Source of the DNA: MKRK01 sp001896915
Lineage (GTDB): Bacteria; Bacillota; Clostridia; Oscillospirales; Acutalibacteraceae
Length of the DNA stretch: 5,679 nucleotides
Assembly: GCA_937973935.1 (NCBI GenBank)
Contig: CALJJF010000034.1
Span: 1-5,679, forward strand
Direction: 5' to 3'
A program made the position numbers and the translations under genes. Each line of letters begins with the position of its first letter. Position 1 is the stretch's first letter. Below are positions 1 to 5,376 of the stretch, in pieces. The notes beneath the pieces are model-generated. The model was not told the DNA's origin. It made no database searches and saw nothing but the letters and a program-made list of their open reading frames with translations.

Positions 1-668
1 TACATATTTCGATTGGGGGCTGTTTCCCAATATGCTTGGTGATATTGAAAATCATTGCTGATATAATTCAGAAAAACTTGGGGCAGCGAGCCAACAAGCA
101 CCACCAGTCCCGCTATGCTGTTAGTGGAGAAAACCAAAACTCCCACACTGACCAGTGTAATGATTTGAGATACGCCGATCACGGCAGAAGTAATGAACTG
201 CGGTACATTGCCCGGAACCACCCAGCTCATGAACATTATTTTTTCCTGTATGTCATTGTCGGTTAAATATTTTAACTTCATGGTGGAGCATTGGGATATC
301 ATTTTTTCTTTTACTTTCATTTGAATTCGTACCAGCATGCGGTTGATAATTTTCTGCATTACGGGATACACAAACAAGTTTGCAATTTGTACCAAAAGCA
401 TCCCGAGAATGATTGCAATTAATATAGTGTATAACTGATTGTCGCTTGTTGTATATAATTCTATCCCTGTATTGGTTATAGCCTTGTTAAACAAAGGAAG
501 CAATATCGGCAGCGTAACATTGAACACCACAATAACGCATAACTGTATCAAATCCTTTTTGTCGTCAGTGAACCCGTACGTTTTTATTGTTTGACGCAGC
601 ACCTTCAGAGTGCCCATCACGCCCAGATTAATCTCACCAATTGCTTTTCTCTGCGTATTTATGCTCAA
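1..668 (-). CDS. ABC exporter half-transporter, N-terminal membrane domain (partial, runs off left edge)
   Basis: The reading frame stays open from a TTG codon at 668-666 to the window edge, giving 222 residues. Hydrophobic membrane segments lie at about residues 41-63, 80-103, 158-181 and 184-202. Between the second and third is the cytoplasmic stretch KYLTDNDIQEKI, which resembles the conserved loop of type I ABC exporters. The ATPase domain would lie beyond the edge. I chose the TTG start because GAGGTG sits 6 nt upstream, inside the last codons of the preceding gene, and the gap to that gene's stop is only 3 nt. An in-frame ATG at 617-615 has no good ribosome site. The tight spacing implies translational coupling with the upstream half-transporter, so the two probably form a heterodimeric exporter in the cytoplasmic membrane. 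The substrate cannot be told; peptide, lipid or drug are all possible. The family assignment is secure, the start less so. Confidence 0.85.
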   Translation of the reverse strand, partial: MSINTQRKAIGEINLGVMGTLKVLRQTIKTYGFTDDKKDLIQLCVIVVFNVTLPILLPLFNKAITNTGIELYTTSDNQLYTILIAIILGMLLVQIANLFVYPVMQKIINRMLVRIQMKVKEKMISQCSTMKLKYLTDNDIQEKIMFMSWVVPGNVPQFITSAVIGVSQIITLVSVGVLVFSTNSIAGLVVLVGSLPQVFLNYISNDFQYHQAYWETAPNRNM

Positions 669-671
669 ACG

Positions 672-2528
672 TCACACCTCTTCACTATAATTGTCTATCT
701 CTACTTTTTGATACCATTGTGCCTGTGCATTGAACATGGCATAATATTCGCCCTGTTTTGTCATCAGCTGTTCATGGTTTCCCTGCTCATGGACTTTTCC
801 ATCCTTCAGCACAATAATTTCATCTGCCAGCCTTGCAAACCCGATCCGGTGTGATATCAAAATAGCGGTAGTACCCTTACATAGCTCCCTTACCTTCATA
901 AACTGCAAATATTCAGCAATGGGATCCAGCTGTGATGCAGGCTCATCCAATATGAGTATTTCCCGGTCCCCCATATGTGCACGGGCAACTGCCAGCTTTT
1001 GCTTTTGTCCCCAGGACAGCTCAACCCCGTCATCGTTGCACCATTTTATAATCTGCTGGTCCAGCCCCTTATTGCCGATAGAACGAATCAACGACGCCAC
1101 ACCGGCCTTTTCGGCAGCCTCCCAGATTACTTCGTCCCGATCGATTTCTCCCACCAGCGAATAGGCAATATTATCTCTGAAGGCATAATTATAAATGCTG
1201 TATCTCTGCATTGCCATACCGACGGAATTATTGATTTCCGCCCGCTCAAGATCCTCATAAGAGTATCCCTTGAATGTCACATCGCCTCTGTCCGGTGCAT
1301 ACAGACCCAAAAGAATCTTTACAAGCGTCGTTTTGCCGGCTCCGTTGTCACCGCACAAAGCGATGATTTTTCCCCGTTCAAAATTTATGGAGAGGTTGTC
1401 CAATATGGGTTTCGTGCCGTAACCGAAGGATAAATCTCTGAGTGAAAAGGCAGTGTCTGACTGATAGGGTTTTGTTTGCTTCTCATTTCCCGGGCGTGTG
1501 TTCTTGACAACCGGTTCATTTTGTTCCTTGGAACATAAATCATAGACCATTTTATGAATTCGAAGGTCATTGAGTTTTTGAAACACCACACCAAGGCTTG
1601 TACTTGCGCTGCTGATGCTTCCAAATAAGCGAAGAACGGTGGAAGACATCAATATCATTGTCCCGATGGTTATTTTCTGGTCTTTCAACAGAGTTGCACA
1701 AAGGATTAAGAGGAACGCTGTAAACAGGCTGTCCATTCCACTGCAAATTGCGTTTAAAAAATTTCTCTGCTCGTCTATTTGATTCCGTCGTTGCAACACC
1801 GTCTTTTCTGCATCCATCCAGTTTTTTCGTAATAAGGGTTCCATGGACAACATTCTGATTTCCTTCGCCTTGTGATAATCGGTAGACAGATTAAAAAAAT
1901 AATGTGCTTTGCGCCTCAGTCGTTTGATATCATTCCAAAAATCCTGTTCTTGACCCAGAATTTTGCCGGCAACATAAAAACGGATCCCGATAATCAGCAA
2001 CGCAATGATTCCAAAATACCATTTCACGTAGATCGTAATGACAAACAACCCGATTGTAGTAATACAACTGACAATGAAATTGATCCCATCCTTGATGAAA
2101 AAAATGAGTTTATCCACCGTACCATGAAATTGGGACGAGTTATCATTATATTCGCCCTTTTCCAGAGTTCTGAGATTCAGATTTTGTACTCTGCTGATGA
2201 ACTTTTCATGCAGTATGGGGTTATAATGAAGCTGCATGATGTCACTGATGATGTTCAGAAACAAACGGTAAATCTGCTCAAATAAATATGCACCGCCAAA
2301 AACAAGCATTAAAATAAGCAAACGGCGAAAACTCCCGGTCTGTATCTGACCGCTCAATGCGTCCACAACTTTTGCATTGATTTGTAACATAATCAGCGGC
2401 ACAATGGCACTTGCAACAGAAATCAGCGACCAGACCGCAATCATTGCCTTGCTTAAATCAATTGCTTCCTTGATTCCAAACCATATCACCTGCCAGGTAT
2501 CTTTCGGCTCATTCGTCTTTTTTCTCAT
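672..2528 (-). CDS. ABC exporter half-transporter, fused membrane and ATP-binding domains
   Basis: This is a complete 618-residue protein, the usual length for a type I ABC exporter half. Residues 1-330 form the membrane domain, with hydrophobic segments near 28-50, 70-95, 148-168, 170-190, 258-282 and 285-305. Residues about 360-600 form the ATPase. Visible motifs are the A-loop Tyr370, Walker A GDNGAGKT (393-400), Q-loop Gln441, signature LSWGQ (504-508), Walker B ILILDEP with Asp528/Glu529, D-loop SQLDP and H-loop His560. The signature differs from LSGGQ by Gly to Trp at 506. Degenerate sites of this sort are common in heterodimeric exporters and fit with a partner encoded 3 nt downstream. 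The ATG at 2528 follows an in-frame stop. AAGGA lies 12 nt upstream and CAGG 8 nt upstream, so the ribosome site is only moderate. Location is the cytoplasmic membrane; substrate unknown. Confidence 0.95.
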   Translation of the reverse strand: MRKKTNEPKDTWQVIWFGIKEAIDLSKAMIAVWSLISVASAIVPLIMLQINAKVVDALSGQIQTGSFRRLLILMLVFGGAYLFEQIYRLFLNIISDIMQLHYNPILHEKFISRVQNLNLRTLEKGEYNDNSSQFHGTVDKLIFFIKDGINFIVSCITTIGLFVITIYVKWYFGIIALLIIGIRFYVAGKILGQEQDFWNDIKRLRRKAHYFFNLSTDYHKAKEIRMLSMEPLLRKNWMDAEKTVLQRRNQIDEQRNFLNAICSGMDSLFTAFLLILCATLLKDQKITIGTMILMSSTVLRLFGSISSASTSLGVVFQKLNDLRIHKMVYDLCSKEQNEPVVKNTRPGNEKQTKPYQSDTAFSLRDLSFGYGTKPILDNLSINFERGKIIALCGDNGAGKTTLVKILLGLYAPDRGDVTFKGYSYEDLERAEINNSVGMAMQRYSIYNYAFRDNIAYSLVGEIDRDEVIWEAAEKAGVASLIRSIGNKGLDQQIIKWCNDDGVELSWGQKQKLAVARAHMGDREILILDEPASQLDPIAEYLQFMKVRELCKGTTAILISHRIGFARLADEIIVLKDGKVHEQGNHEQLMTKQGEYYAMFNAQAQWYQKVEIDNYSEEV

Positions 2529-2529
2529 G

Positions 2530-2570
2530 ACTTGGACCTGTCCTTCTTATGTATTGAGGTCTATGCAAGT
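2530..2570 (-). promoter_or_regulatory. 5'UTR hairpin around the ribosome site of the ABC operon
   Basis: In the minus-strand transcript ACTTG (2570-2566) and GACCT (2561-2557) pair with the continuous segment AGGTCCAAGT (2539-2530). This gives a 10-bp stem with a 4-nt bulge. The 17-nt loop holds AAGAAGGA, the best Shine-Dalgarno candidate. The 3' arm ends two nucleotides before the ATG. Such a fold could hinder initiation, but no ligand-binding motif is recognised and the stem could be fortuitous. Confidence 0.35.
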
Positions 2571-2598
2571 TTTCCTGTAATTGAAATCTATGGTATTT

Positions 2599-2627
2599 AT
2601 TGTATTATAATATTTTGCATTATTCAA
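2599..2627 (-). promoter_or_regulatory. Promoter of the ABC exporter operon
   Basis: On the minus strand, -35 TTGAAT (2627-2622) and -10 TACAAT (2604-2599) are separated by exactly 17 nt, which fits the housekeeping sigma-A pattern. Transcription would start near 2592 and give a leader of about 64 nt. A TATAAT at 2609-2604 overlaps, but its best -35 (TTAACA) is 19 nt away and less likely. Confidence 0.7.
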
Positions 2628-2645
2628 CTGTTAATATGAATTTTC

Positions 2646-2666
2646 GAGGAAACCTCCCGATTCCTC
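2646..2666. repeat. Inverted repeat upstream of the ABC promoter (possible operator)
   Basis: GAGGAA (2646-2651) and TTCCTC (2661-2666) form a 6-9-6 dyad centred about 64 bp upstream of the predicted ABC start site. The position would suit an activator or repressor site. It has no T-tract, so it is not a terminator. No regulator family is recognised from the bases. Confidence 0.3.
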
Positions 2667-2698
2667 TCTGTTTTAACCTTTTATACTATTTCTATAAC

Positions 2699-2724
2699 AA
2701 AAAAAACTGCCTTTCGGCAGTTTT
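2699..2724 (-). terminator. Intrinsic terminator of the GS-like/ANTAR operon
   Basis: On the minus strand AAAACTGCC, a GAAA tetraloop and GGCAGTTTT form a 9-bp stem. The T-tract reaches 8 Ts (2706-2699). The stem's A-run begins inside the TAA stop codon of the ANTAR gene (2725-2723), so termination follows translation directly. This separates the operon from the ABC operon downstream. Confidence 0.93.
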
Positions 2725-3292
2725 ACATTTCATAGGTTTTCAAGACATCCTCGCTGACGGCACGCTTGCTTTTTCGCATATCCATTGCCTGCTTTTCGAT
2801 ATAGCGGTGGGCTTGCTGTTCGGTCATCCCCAGATACTCAATGAGGCAGCATTTGGCCCTGTCAATGTATTTGATGTCTTCGATTTGTTTTTGCAGCTTG
2901 GTTTGTTTTTTGTATAGGCTGTTGATTCGTTTTCTGGAGGCCAATACGAATTTTATGGCACTGTAAAAAATCGTCCGATTAATCGGCTTTGTTATCACAT
3001 AGATCCCATAGTCTTCCACGATTTCGCTGACTTGGTCCGCGAATTCCGCTTTGACCACTAAAATCACAGAAATATCACTGTCTCCGATGATGTCACAAGC
3101 CAGCTCTATTCCGTTTTCATCGCTCAAAGGGGCGTTGATGACCACAATATCAAAACTTTGATCCAGCATCAACCGGCGAAGCTCTCCGCCGGTCGAGACC
3201 GCATCCATATATACATCCTTTTGTTGTGATATAACATCCTGCAACGCATCTCGCCCTTTTTCCGAGCTTGAGGCAATTAAATATCTATCCAT
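2723..3292 (-). CDS. ANTAR-domain RNA-binding antiterminator with degenerate receiver
   Basis: This is a 189-residue protein of AmiR/NasR/EutV type. Residues 1-115 follow the receiver fold, including the late Lys-Pro pair (K102-P103). However, the strand that normally carries the phosphoacceptor Asp reads VVINAP with Asn53, and the N-terminal acidic pair is replaced by ASSSE, so phosphorylation is unlikely. Residues about 118-143 look like a coiled-coil linker. Residues 135-186 match ANTAR: IDRAKCCLIEYLGMTEQQAHRYI and following, with the conserved Ala-Lys and downstream Ala/His positions. ANTAR dimers bind RNA hairpins with six-base loops and block terminators. The ATG at 3292 has GGAG 5 nt upstream. 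The gene lies 79 nt after the GS-like gene in the same direction, and a candidate target hairpin is in the glnN leader of this window. ANTAR proteins beside clostridial glutamine synthetase genes are known. The signal input here is not phosphoryl transfer as far as the sequence shows. Confidence 0.93.
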   Translation of the reverse strand: MDRYLIASSSEKGRDALQDVISQQKDVYMDAVSTGGELRRLMLDQSFDIVVINAPLSDENGIELACDIIGDSDISVILVVKAEFADQVSEIVEDYGIYVITKPINRTIFYSAIKFVLASRKRINSLYKKQTKLQKQIEDIKYIDRAKCCLIEYLGMTEQQAHRYIEKQAMDMRKSKRAVSEDVLKTYEM

Positions 3293-3310
3293 ATGAACTC
3301 CATCTCCAAA

Positions 3311-3351
3311 GCAGCACTATTTTCTCTTCGTTTCTGTTGCTGCCCTCAGCA
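3311..3351 (-). repeat. Alternative hairpins in the GS-like/ANTAR spacer
   Basis: In the minus-strand transcript TGCTG (3351-3347) can pair with CAGCA (3342-3338) across an AGGG loop. The overlapping GCAGCA (3343-3338) can instead pair with TGCTGC (3316-3311), which lies just before the ANTAR ribosome site. The two folds are mutually exclusive. There is no T-tract and no A1/G4 six-base loop. It could tune expression of the ANTAR gene or be chance. Confidence 0.25.
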
Positions 3352-3371
3352 TTGGACAACCGCTGTGCAGA

Positions 3372-4604
3372 TTACAGATTTTTGAGATACCGGTCCATCT
3401 CCCATTTGTGAACAGACTTATTGTAGCTCTCGAATTCTACTTTTTTCTCATTCACATATTCGGAAAATGCTTTTTCGCCAATCGTGCTTTGTAACAGGGT
3501 ATCTGCCAAGGCGTAATCAATGGCTCTTGTGAGACTGATGGGGAGCGACGGGTTCAGGTCCATCTCATCCAGTGTCAGGTTTTGTTCCACTCCTTCCATA
3601 CCGGCTTCGATCAATGCGGCGTATAACAGATATGGGTTGCAGGACGGATCCGGTGATCCCAGCTCCAGCTGCTCTAAGAAAGCATTGACAGATATGGTGT
3701 CAAATTTCCCGCCGGCCAGTCTCTTATAGGAGTTGACATAAGGGTTTGCAACCAGCGTAATGCTGTTCAGGTGCGAAAGAATGCCCGCCATGAAGCTTTC
3801 GGAGGCCGCAGACAGCCCGTCCTTTTTCACAAAGAGCTTTTCCTTGTTATAGGTTACAGTCATATTGATTTTCAGACCGTTTCCGTCTGTATCGTTCATC
3901 GGCTTCGGCATAAAGGAGGCAAACAGACCGTTTCGTTGGGCAATTGTTTTTACGATGGTTTTAAAGGTGATTAAATTATCCGCGCTTGTCAGCCCGTTAT
4001 CATACTTAAATGCGATTTCGTGCTGTCCCGGATCGTTGGAATGATGGGAGTATTGGATTTCCAGCCCCATATCCTCAGCAGTGAGACAGATTTCTCTCCT
4101 GACATTTTCGCCCTTGTCCAGCGGTGCAATGTCGAAATACCCTGCATTGTCATGAGTTTCCAATAGAATGCTTCCGTCTGTATTGGTTTTGAATAAGGTA
4201 AACTGGCACTTGGGGCTGATATCGATCTGAAAGCCTTTTTTCTTTGCCCGTTTCATGGTTTCCTTTAAAATATTACGGCTGCTGCTTTCAAATATCGTTC
4301 CGTCATGCCGTTTGATATCGCAGAAAAAGCGCAATACCCTTCCCTGCTGGGGGCGCCATGGCAAAACATTCATGGTTGCAATGTCAGGAAACAGCAACAG
4401 TTCGTTGTGACCGGCATTGTCGGTTTCAAACCCTTTTACAGACAGCTCATTAAAACCGATTCCGTCAGAAAAGGCCTGATCGATTTGAGTGGATGTAATC
4501 GAAACATTTTTCAATGTCCCAAAAATATCACAAAACTGCAGCCTGATAAATTTAACATCATTCTCTACGATAAACTCCATCGCTTCAAGTTTGTTTTTTA
4601 TCAT
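3372..4604 (-). CDS. Glutamine synthetase type I-like pseudoenzyme
   Basis: The 410-residue product aligns along its whole length with GlnA: KFIRLQFCDIFGTLKNV near the N-terminus, GYFD (156-159), PGQHEI (192-197), FMPKP (231-235), NSYKRL (291-296), SPDP..NPYL (317-326) and the C-terminal WEMDRYL. The active site is not conserved. The EPE of the GPEPEFF motif is K132-C133-Q134. The HHE glutamate is Ser189. The GSGMH histidine is Lys245. The FDGSS latch is FNELS. Between YKRL and DP..NPY the protein is about 16 residues shorter than B. subtilis GlnA and lacks the NRS...RIP segment with its substrate arginines. Only Glu196 and probably Glu314 of the six metal ligands remain. It is therefore unlikely to make glutamine, yet the intact frame argues for a kept function, perhaps sensing. 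I chose ATG 4604; an in-frame GTG at 4628 would add 8 residues but would place the AAAGGA ribosome site inside the gene. It lies upstream of the ANTAR gene in one operon. Confidence 0.92.
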   Translation of the reverse strand: MIKNKLEAMEFIVENDVKFIRLQFCDIFGTLKNVSITSTQIDQAFSDGIGFNELSVKGFETDNAGHNELLLFPDIATMNVLPWRPQQGRVLRFFCDIKRHDGTIFESSSRNILKETMKRAKKKGFQIDISPKCQFTLFKTNTDGSILLETHDNAGYFDIAPLDKGENVRREICLTAEDMGLEIQYSHHSNDPGQHEIAFKYDNGLTSADNLITFKTIVKTIAQRNGLFASFMPKPMNDTDGNGLKINMTVTYNKEKLFVKKDGLSAASESFMAGILSHLNSITLVANPYVNSYKRLAGGKFDTISVNAFLEQLELGSPDPSCNPYLLYAALIEAGMEGVEQNLTLDEMDLNPSLPISLTRAIDYALADTLLQSTIGEKAFSEYVNEKKVEFESYNKSVHKWEMDRYLKNL

Positions 4605-4685
4605 ATTTATAACCGTTCCTTTCCACACCCGACCGTATTCATACTACGACCCTGGCACAGTAAAAATTTCGCTTTTATTTATTAC

Positions 4686-4705
4686 AAAAAGTGATGTTCA
4701 CTTTT
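4686..4705 (-). terminator. Possible weak attenuator hairpin in the GS-like gene leader
   Basis: On the minus strand AAAAGTGA (4705-4698), loop ACA and TCACTTTT (4694-4687) form an 8-bp stem that runs into TTTTTG. It lies about 64 nt after the predicted start site and about 80 nt before the ATG. Only two G:C pairs support it, so termination would be weak. I found no A1/G4 six-base-loop hairpin next to it. Confidence 0.35.
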
Positions 4706-4775
4706 CTATCTCAACAGCTACCTGCCTGAAATTATATGATTCTTGCTACTTGTCCTGTTTTCTATCTATTAAAGT

Positions 4776-4804
4776 ATTATACTATTTTTATTCATTTATG
4801 TAAA
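4776..4804 (-). promoter_or_regulatory. Promoter of the GS-like/ANTAR operon
   Basis: On the minus strand -35 TTTACA (4804-4799) and -10 TATAAT (4781-4776) have a 17-nt spacer. This is a near-consensus sigma-A promoter. The start site would be near 4769, giving a leader of about 165 nt to the ATG at 4604. That is long enough for a regulatory element. Confidence 0.8.
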
Positions 4805-4845
4805 GGAGTTCTGCATATCCAATTGTTTTGATTTTTTCTCGGTTA

Positions 4846-4891
4846 AATTGTGAAGTTGCACATTTTATGCGAAAATCATTGCTTCACAATT
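4846..4891. repeat. Perfect 10-bp inverted repeat with nested 5-bp repeat
   Basis: AATTGTGAAG (4846-4855) and CTTCACAATT (4882-4891) are exact reverse complements 26 nt apart. Inside them ATTTT (4862-4866) and AAAAT (4872-4876) form a second dyad. Neither strand has a T-tract, so it is not a terminator. It lies about 42 bp upstream of the -35 of the GS-like operon, so a regulator site or structured RNA are both possible. Confidence 0.45.
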
Positions 4892-4956
4892 CTACCGTTC
4901 ACAGCACATTCACTATGGATATTGTTTTTTCTTTTTGGTGCTCCACGACATTGGAT

Positions 4957-4971
4957 TTCATATAATATGAA
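4957..4971. repeat. 15-bp AT-rich palindrome
   Basis: TTCATAT-A-ATATGAA is a perfect 7-1-7 palindrome. It contains TATAAT on the plus strand, but no -35 lies at a suitable distance on either strand. The stretch 4805-5028 otherwise shows no convincing gene; its open frames have no ribosome sites and no recognisable domains. Confidence 0.3.
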
Positions 4972-5028
4972 GAGAAAAACCCGTCCATTCACCCAAAGAA
5001 CACGCTGTTTCTTCCATGGTTTTCGGAA

Positions 5029-5068
5029 TAAAAACCGCCTTTTGCGTGGAAATTCGACGAAAAAAGGC
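5029..5068 (-). terminator. Second minus-strand hairpin with T-tract downstream of the candidate small RNA
   Basis: On the minus strand GCCTTTT (5068-5062) pairs with AAAAGGC (5043-5037), with an inner CGT/ACG helix. It is followed by GG and TTTTTATT (5034-5027). It could act as a back-up terminator for transcripts starting at the promoter at 5138-5166. The internal loop makes it weaker than the first hairpin. Confidence 0.45.
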
Positions 5069-5070
5069 TG

Positions 5071-5131
5071 AAAAACGACAAAACGTTCGCATACCGACTT
5101 TGAAAAAGCCGGTATGCGAACATCTTTGTTC
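5071..5131 (-). ncRNA. Candidate small RNA: 17-bp hairpin terminator directly after a promoter
   Basis: GTTCGCATACCG and its exact complement (5121-5110 and 5096-5085) extend inward by one pair and CTTT/AAAG to a triloop. On the minus-strand RNA the one non-Watson-Crick position is a G-U wobble, so all 17 bp pair. On the plus strand it would be an A-C clash, which favours minus-strand transcription. The tail is GTTTTGTCGTTTTT (5084-5071), typical of an intrinsic terminator. The predicted start near 5131 is only about 10 nt before the stem, so the main product would be about 60 nt, or about 100 nt if the next hairpin is the end. It is divergent from glnN and upstream of the GS-like operon. No known RNA family is recognised. 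Confidence 0.5.
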
Positions 5132-5137
5132 CTACAT

Positions 5138-5166
5138 AATATACAATAGAATAAGGGTGAAGTCAA
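5138..5166 (-). promoter_or_regulatory. Minus-strand promoter upstream of the candidate small RNA
   Basis: -35 TTGACT (5166-5161) and -10 TATATT (5143-5138) have a 17-nt spacer, each hexamer with one mismatch to consensus. No credible gene follows, only the hairpin at 5121-5085, which supports a short untranslated transcript. Confidence 0.65.
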
Positions 5167-5203
5167 CTGAAATGTATTATTTTTATAAATTTAAAACTAG
5201 GTA

Positions 5204-5232
5204 TTGACAAAATGCACAACATGTGATAACCT
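5204..5232 (+). promoter_or_regulatory. glnN promoter
   Basis: Consensus -35 TTGACA (5204-5209) is 17 nt from -10 TAACCT (5227-5232). The -10 is poor but is preceded by TGA, an extended -10. The start would be near 5239, leaving a leader of about 138 nt. Two dyads overlay it: TTGACAA/TTGTCAA (5204-5210, 5234-5240) and TAGGT/ACCTA (5198-5202, 5229-5233). They could be operator half-sites. Confidence 0.7.
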
Positions 5233-5234
5233 AT

Positions 5235-5251
5235 TGTCAAATGATACGACA
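5235..5251 (+). promoter_or_regulatory. GlnR/TnrA-box-like sequence at the glnN start site
   Basis: TGTCA-N7-CGACA matches the Bacillus GlnR/TnrA box TGTNA-N7-TNACA with one mismatch (C for T). It straddles the predicted start site, a position suited to repression. The same bases overlap the leader hairpins, so the match may be a by-product of RNA structure. Whether this organism has a GlnR-family protein cannot be seen here. Confidence 0.25.
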
Positions 5252-5267
5252 GTAATGGTGCTGTGTG
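5245..5267 (+). promoter_or_regulatory. ANTAR-type antiterminator hairpin in the glnN leader
   Basis: ACAGT (5249-5253) pairs with GCTGT (5260-5264) around the six-base loop AATGGT. A bulged G5248 then allows TAC/GTG to extend the stem to 8 bp. The loop has A at position 1 and G at position 4, the conserved bases of ANTAR targets. The 3' arm occupies seven of the eight bases of the terminator's 5' arm, so the two folds exclude each other. Known ANTAR targets have two such hairpins. I do not see a clear first one; TGTC/GACA (5235-5238, 5248-5251) has a nine-base loop and overlaps this hairpin. Confidence 0.6.
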
Positions 5268-5291
5268 GTTTTTTTGCCATGCAGTTTTTTT
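5261..5291 (+). terminator. Leader terminator (attenuator) of glnN
   Basis: CTGTGTGG (5261-5268) pairs with CCATGCAG (5277-5284) in an 8-bp stem with two G-U pairs and an eight-base loop TTTTTTTG. Seven Ts follow at once (5285-5291), then ATTTT. It lies between the predicted start site and the glnN ATG, about 85 nt upstream of the gene. It would stop transcription unless the overlapping hairpin at 5245-5267 is held open by a protein. Confidence 0.75.
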
Positions 5292-5376
5292 ATTTTCTCA
5301 GAAATCATTACTGTTTGTATACAATATCCCTATTATGCATTTATTTTATGTCTTTTAAGTATAAGGAGGAAATTCA

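Larger units (their letters stand above)
5244..5320 (+). repeat. Long-range stem spanning the glnN leader terminator
   Basis: ACAGTAATG (5249-5257) and CATTACTGT (5306-5314) are exact complements. ATAC (5244-5247) and GTAT (5317-5320) extend the stem past a G-U pair and one bulge. The downstream arm lies after the T-tract, so this stem can form only in read-through RNA. Its 5' arm also contains part of the ANTAR hairpin, making a third alternative fold. Confidence 0.45.

Noticed and set aside
975..1433. 152-codon plus-strand frame opposite the ABC ATPase
   Set aside because: It is a shadow of the coding strand: the ABC motifs on the other strand are unambiguous and this frame has no ribosome site or known domain.
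4605..4628. GTG start extending the GS-like protein by 8 residues
   Set aside because: The extension MWKGTVIN is not part of the GlnA family N-terminus, and the AAAGGA ribosome site lies inside it, supporting the ATG at 4604.
4989..5123. 44-codon minus-strand frame starting ATG at 5123 after AGGA
   Set aside because: The AGGA lies at or before the predicted start site, the first codons are inside a 17-bp stem, and the composition is low-complexity Phe/Ser. A non-coding transcript explains it better.
4876..5166. 96-codon minus-strand open frame
   Set aside because: It starts on a TTG that is the -35 hexamer of a promoter, has no ribosome site, shows no domain, and runs through two strong hairpins.
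5198..5233. First hairpin of a two-hairpin ANTAR target
   Set aside because: The TAGGT/ACCTA dyad overlaps the promoter and would not be transcribed from the predicted start. No six-base loop with A1 and G4 and a paired stem was found in this stretch.
5292..5305. CodY-box-like sequence ATTTTCTCAGAAAT
   Set aside because: The spacing between the two halves is off by comparison with AATTTTCWGAAAATT, and it lies well inside the leader after the terminator.
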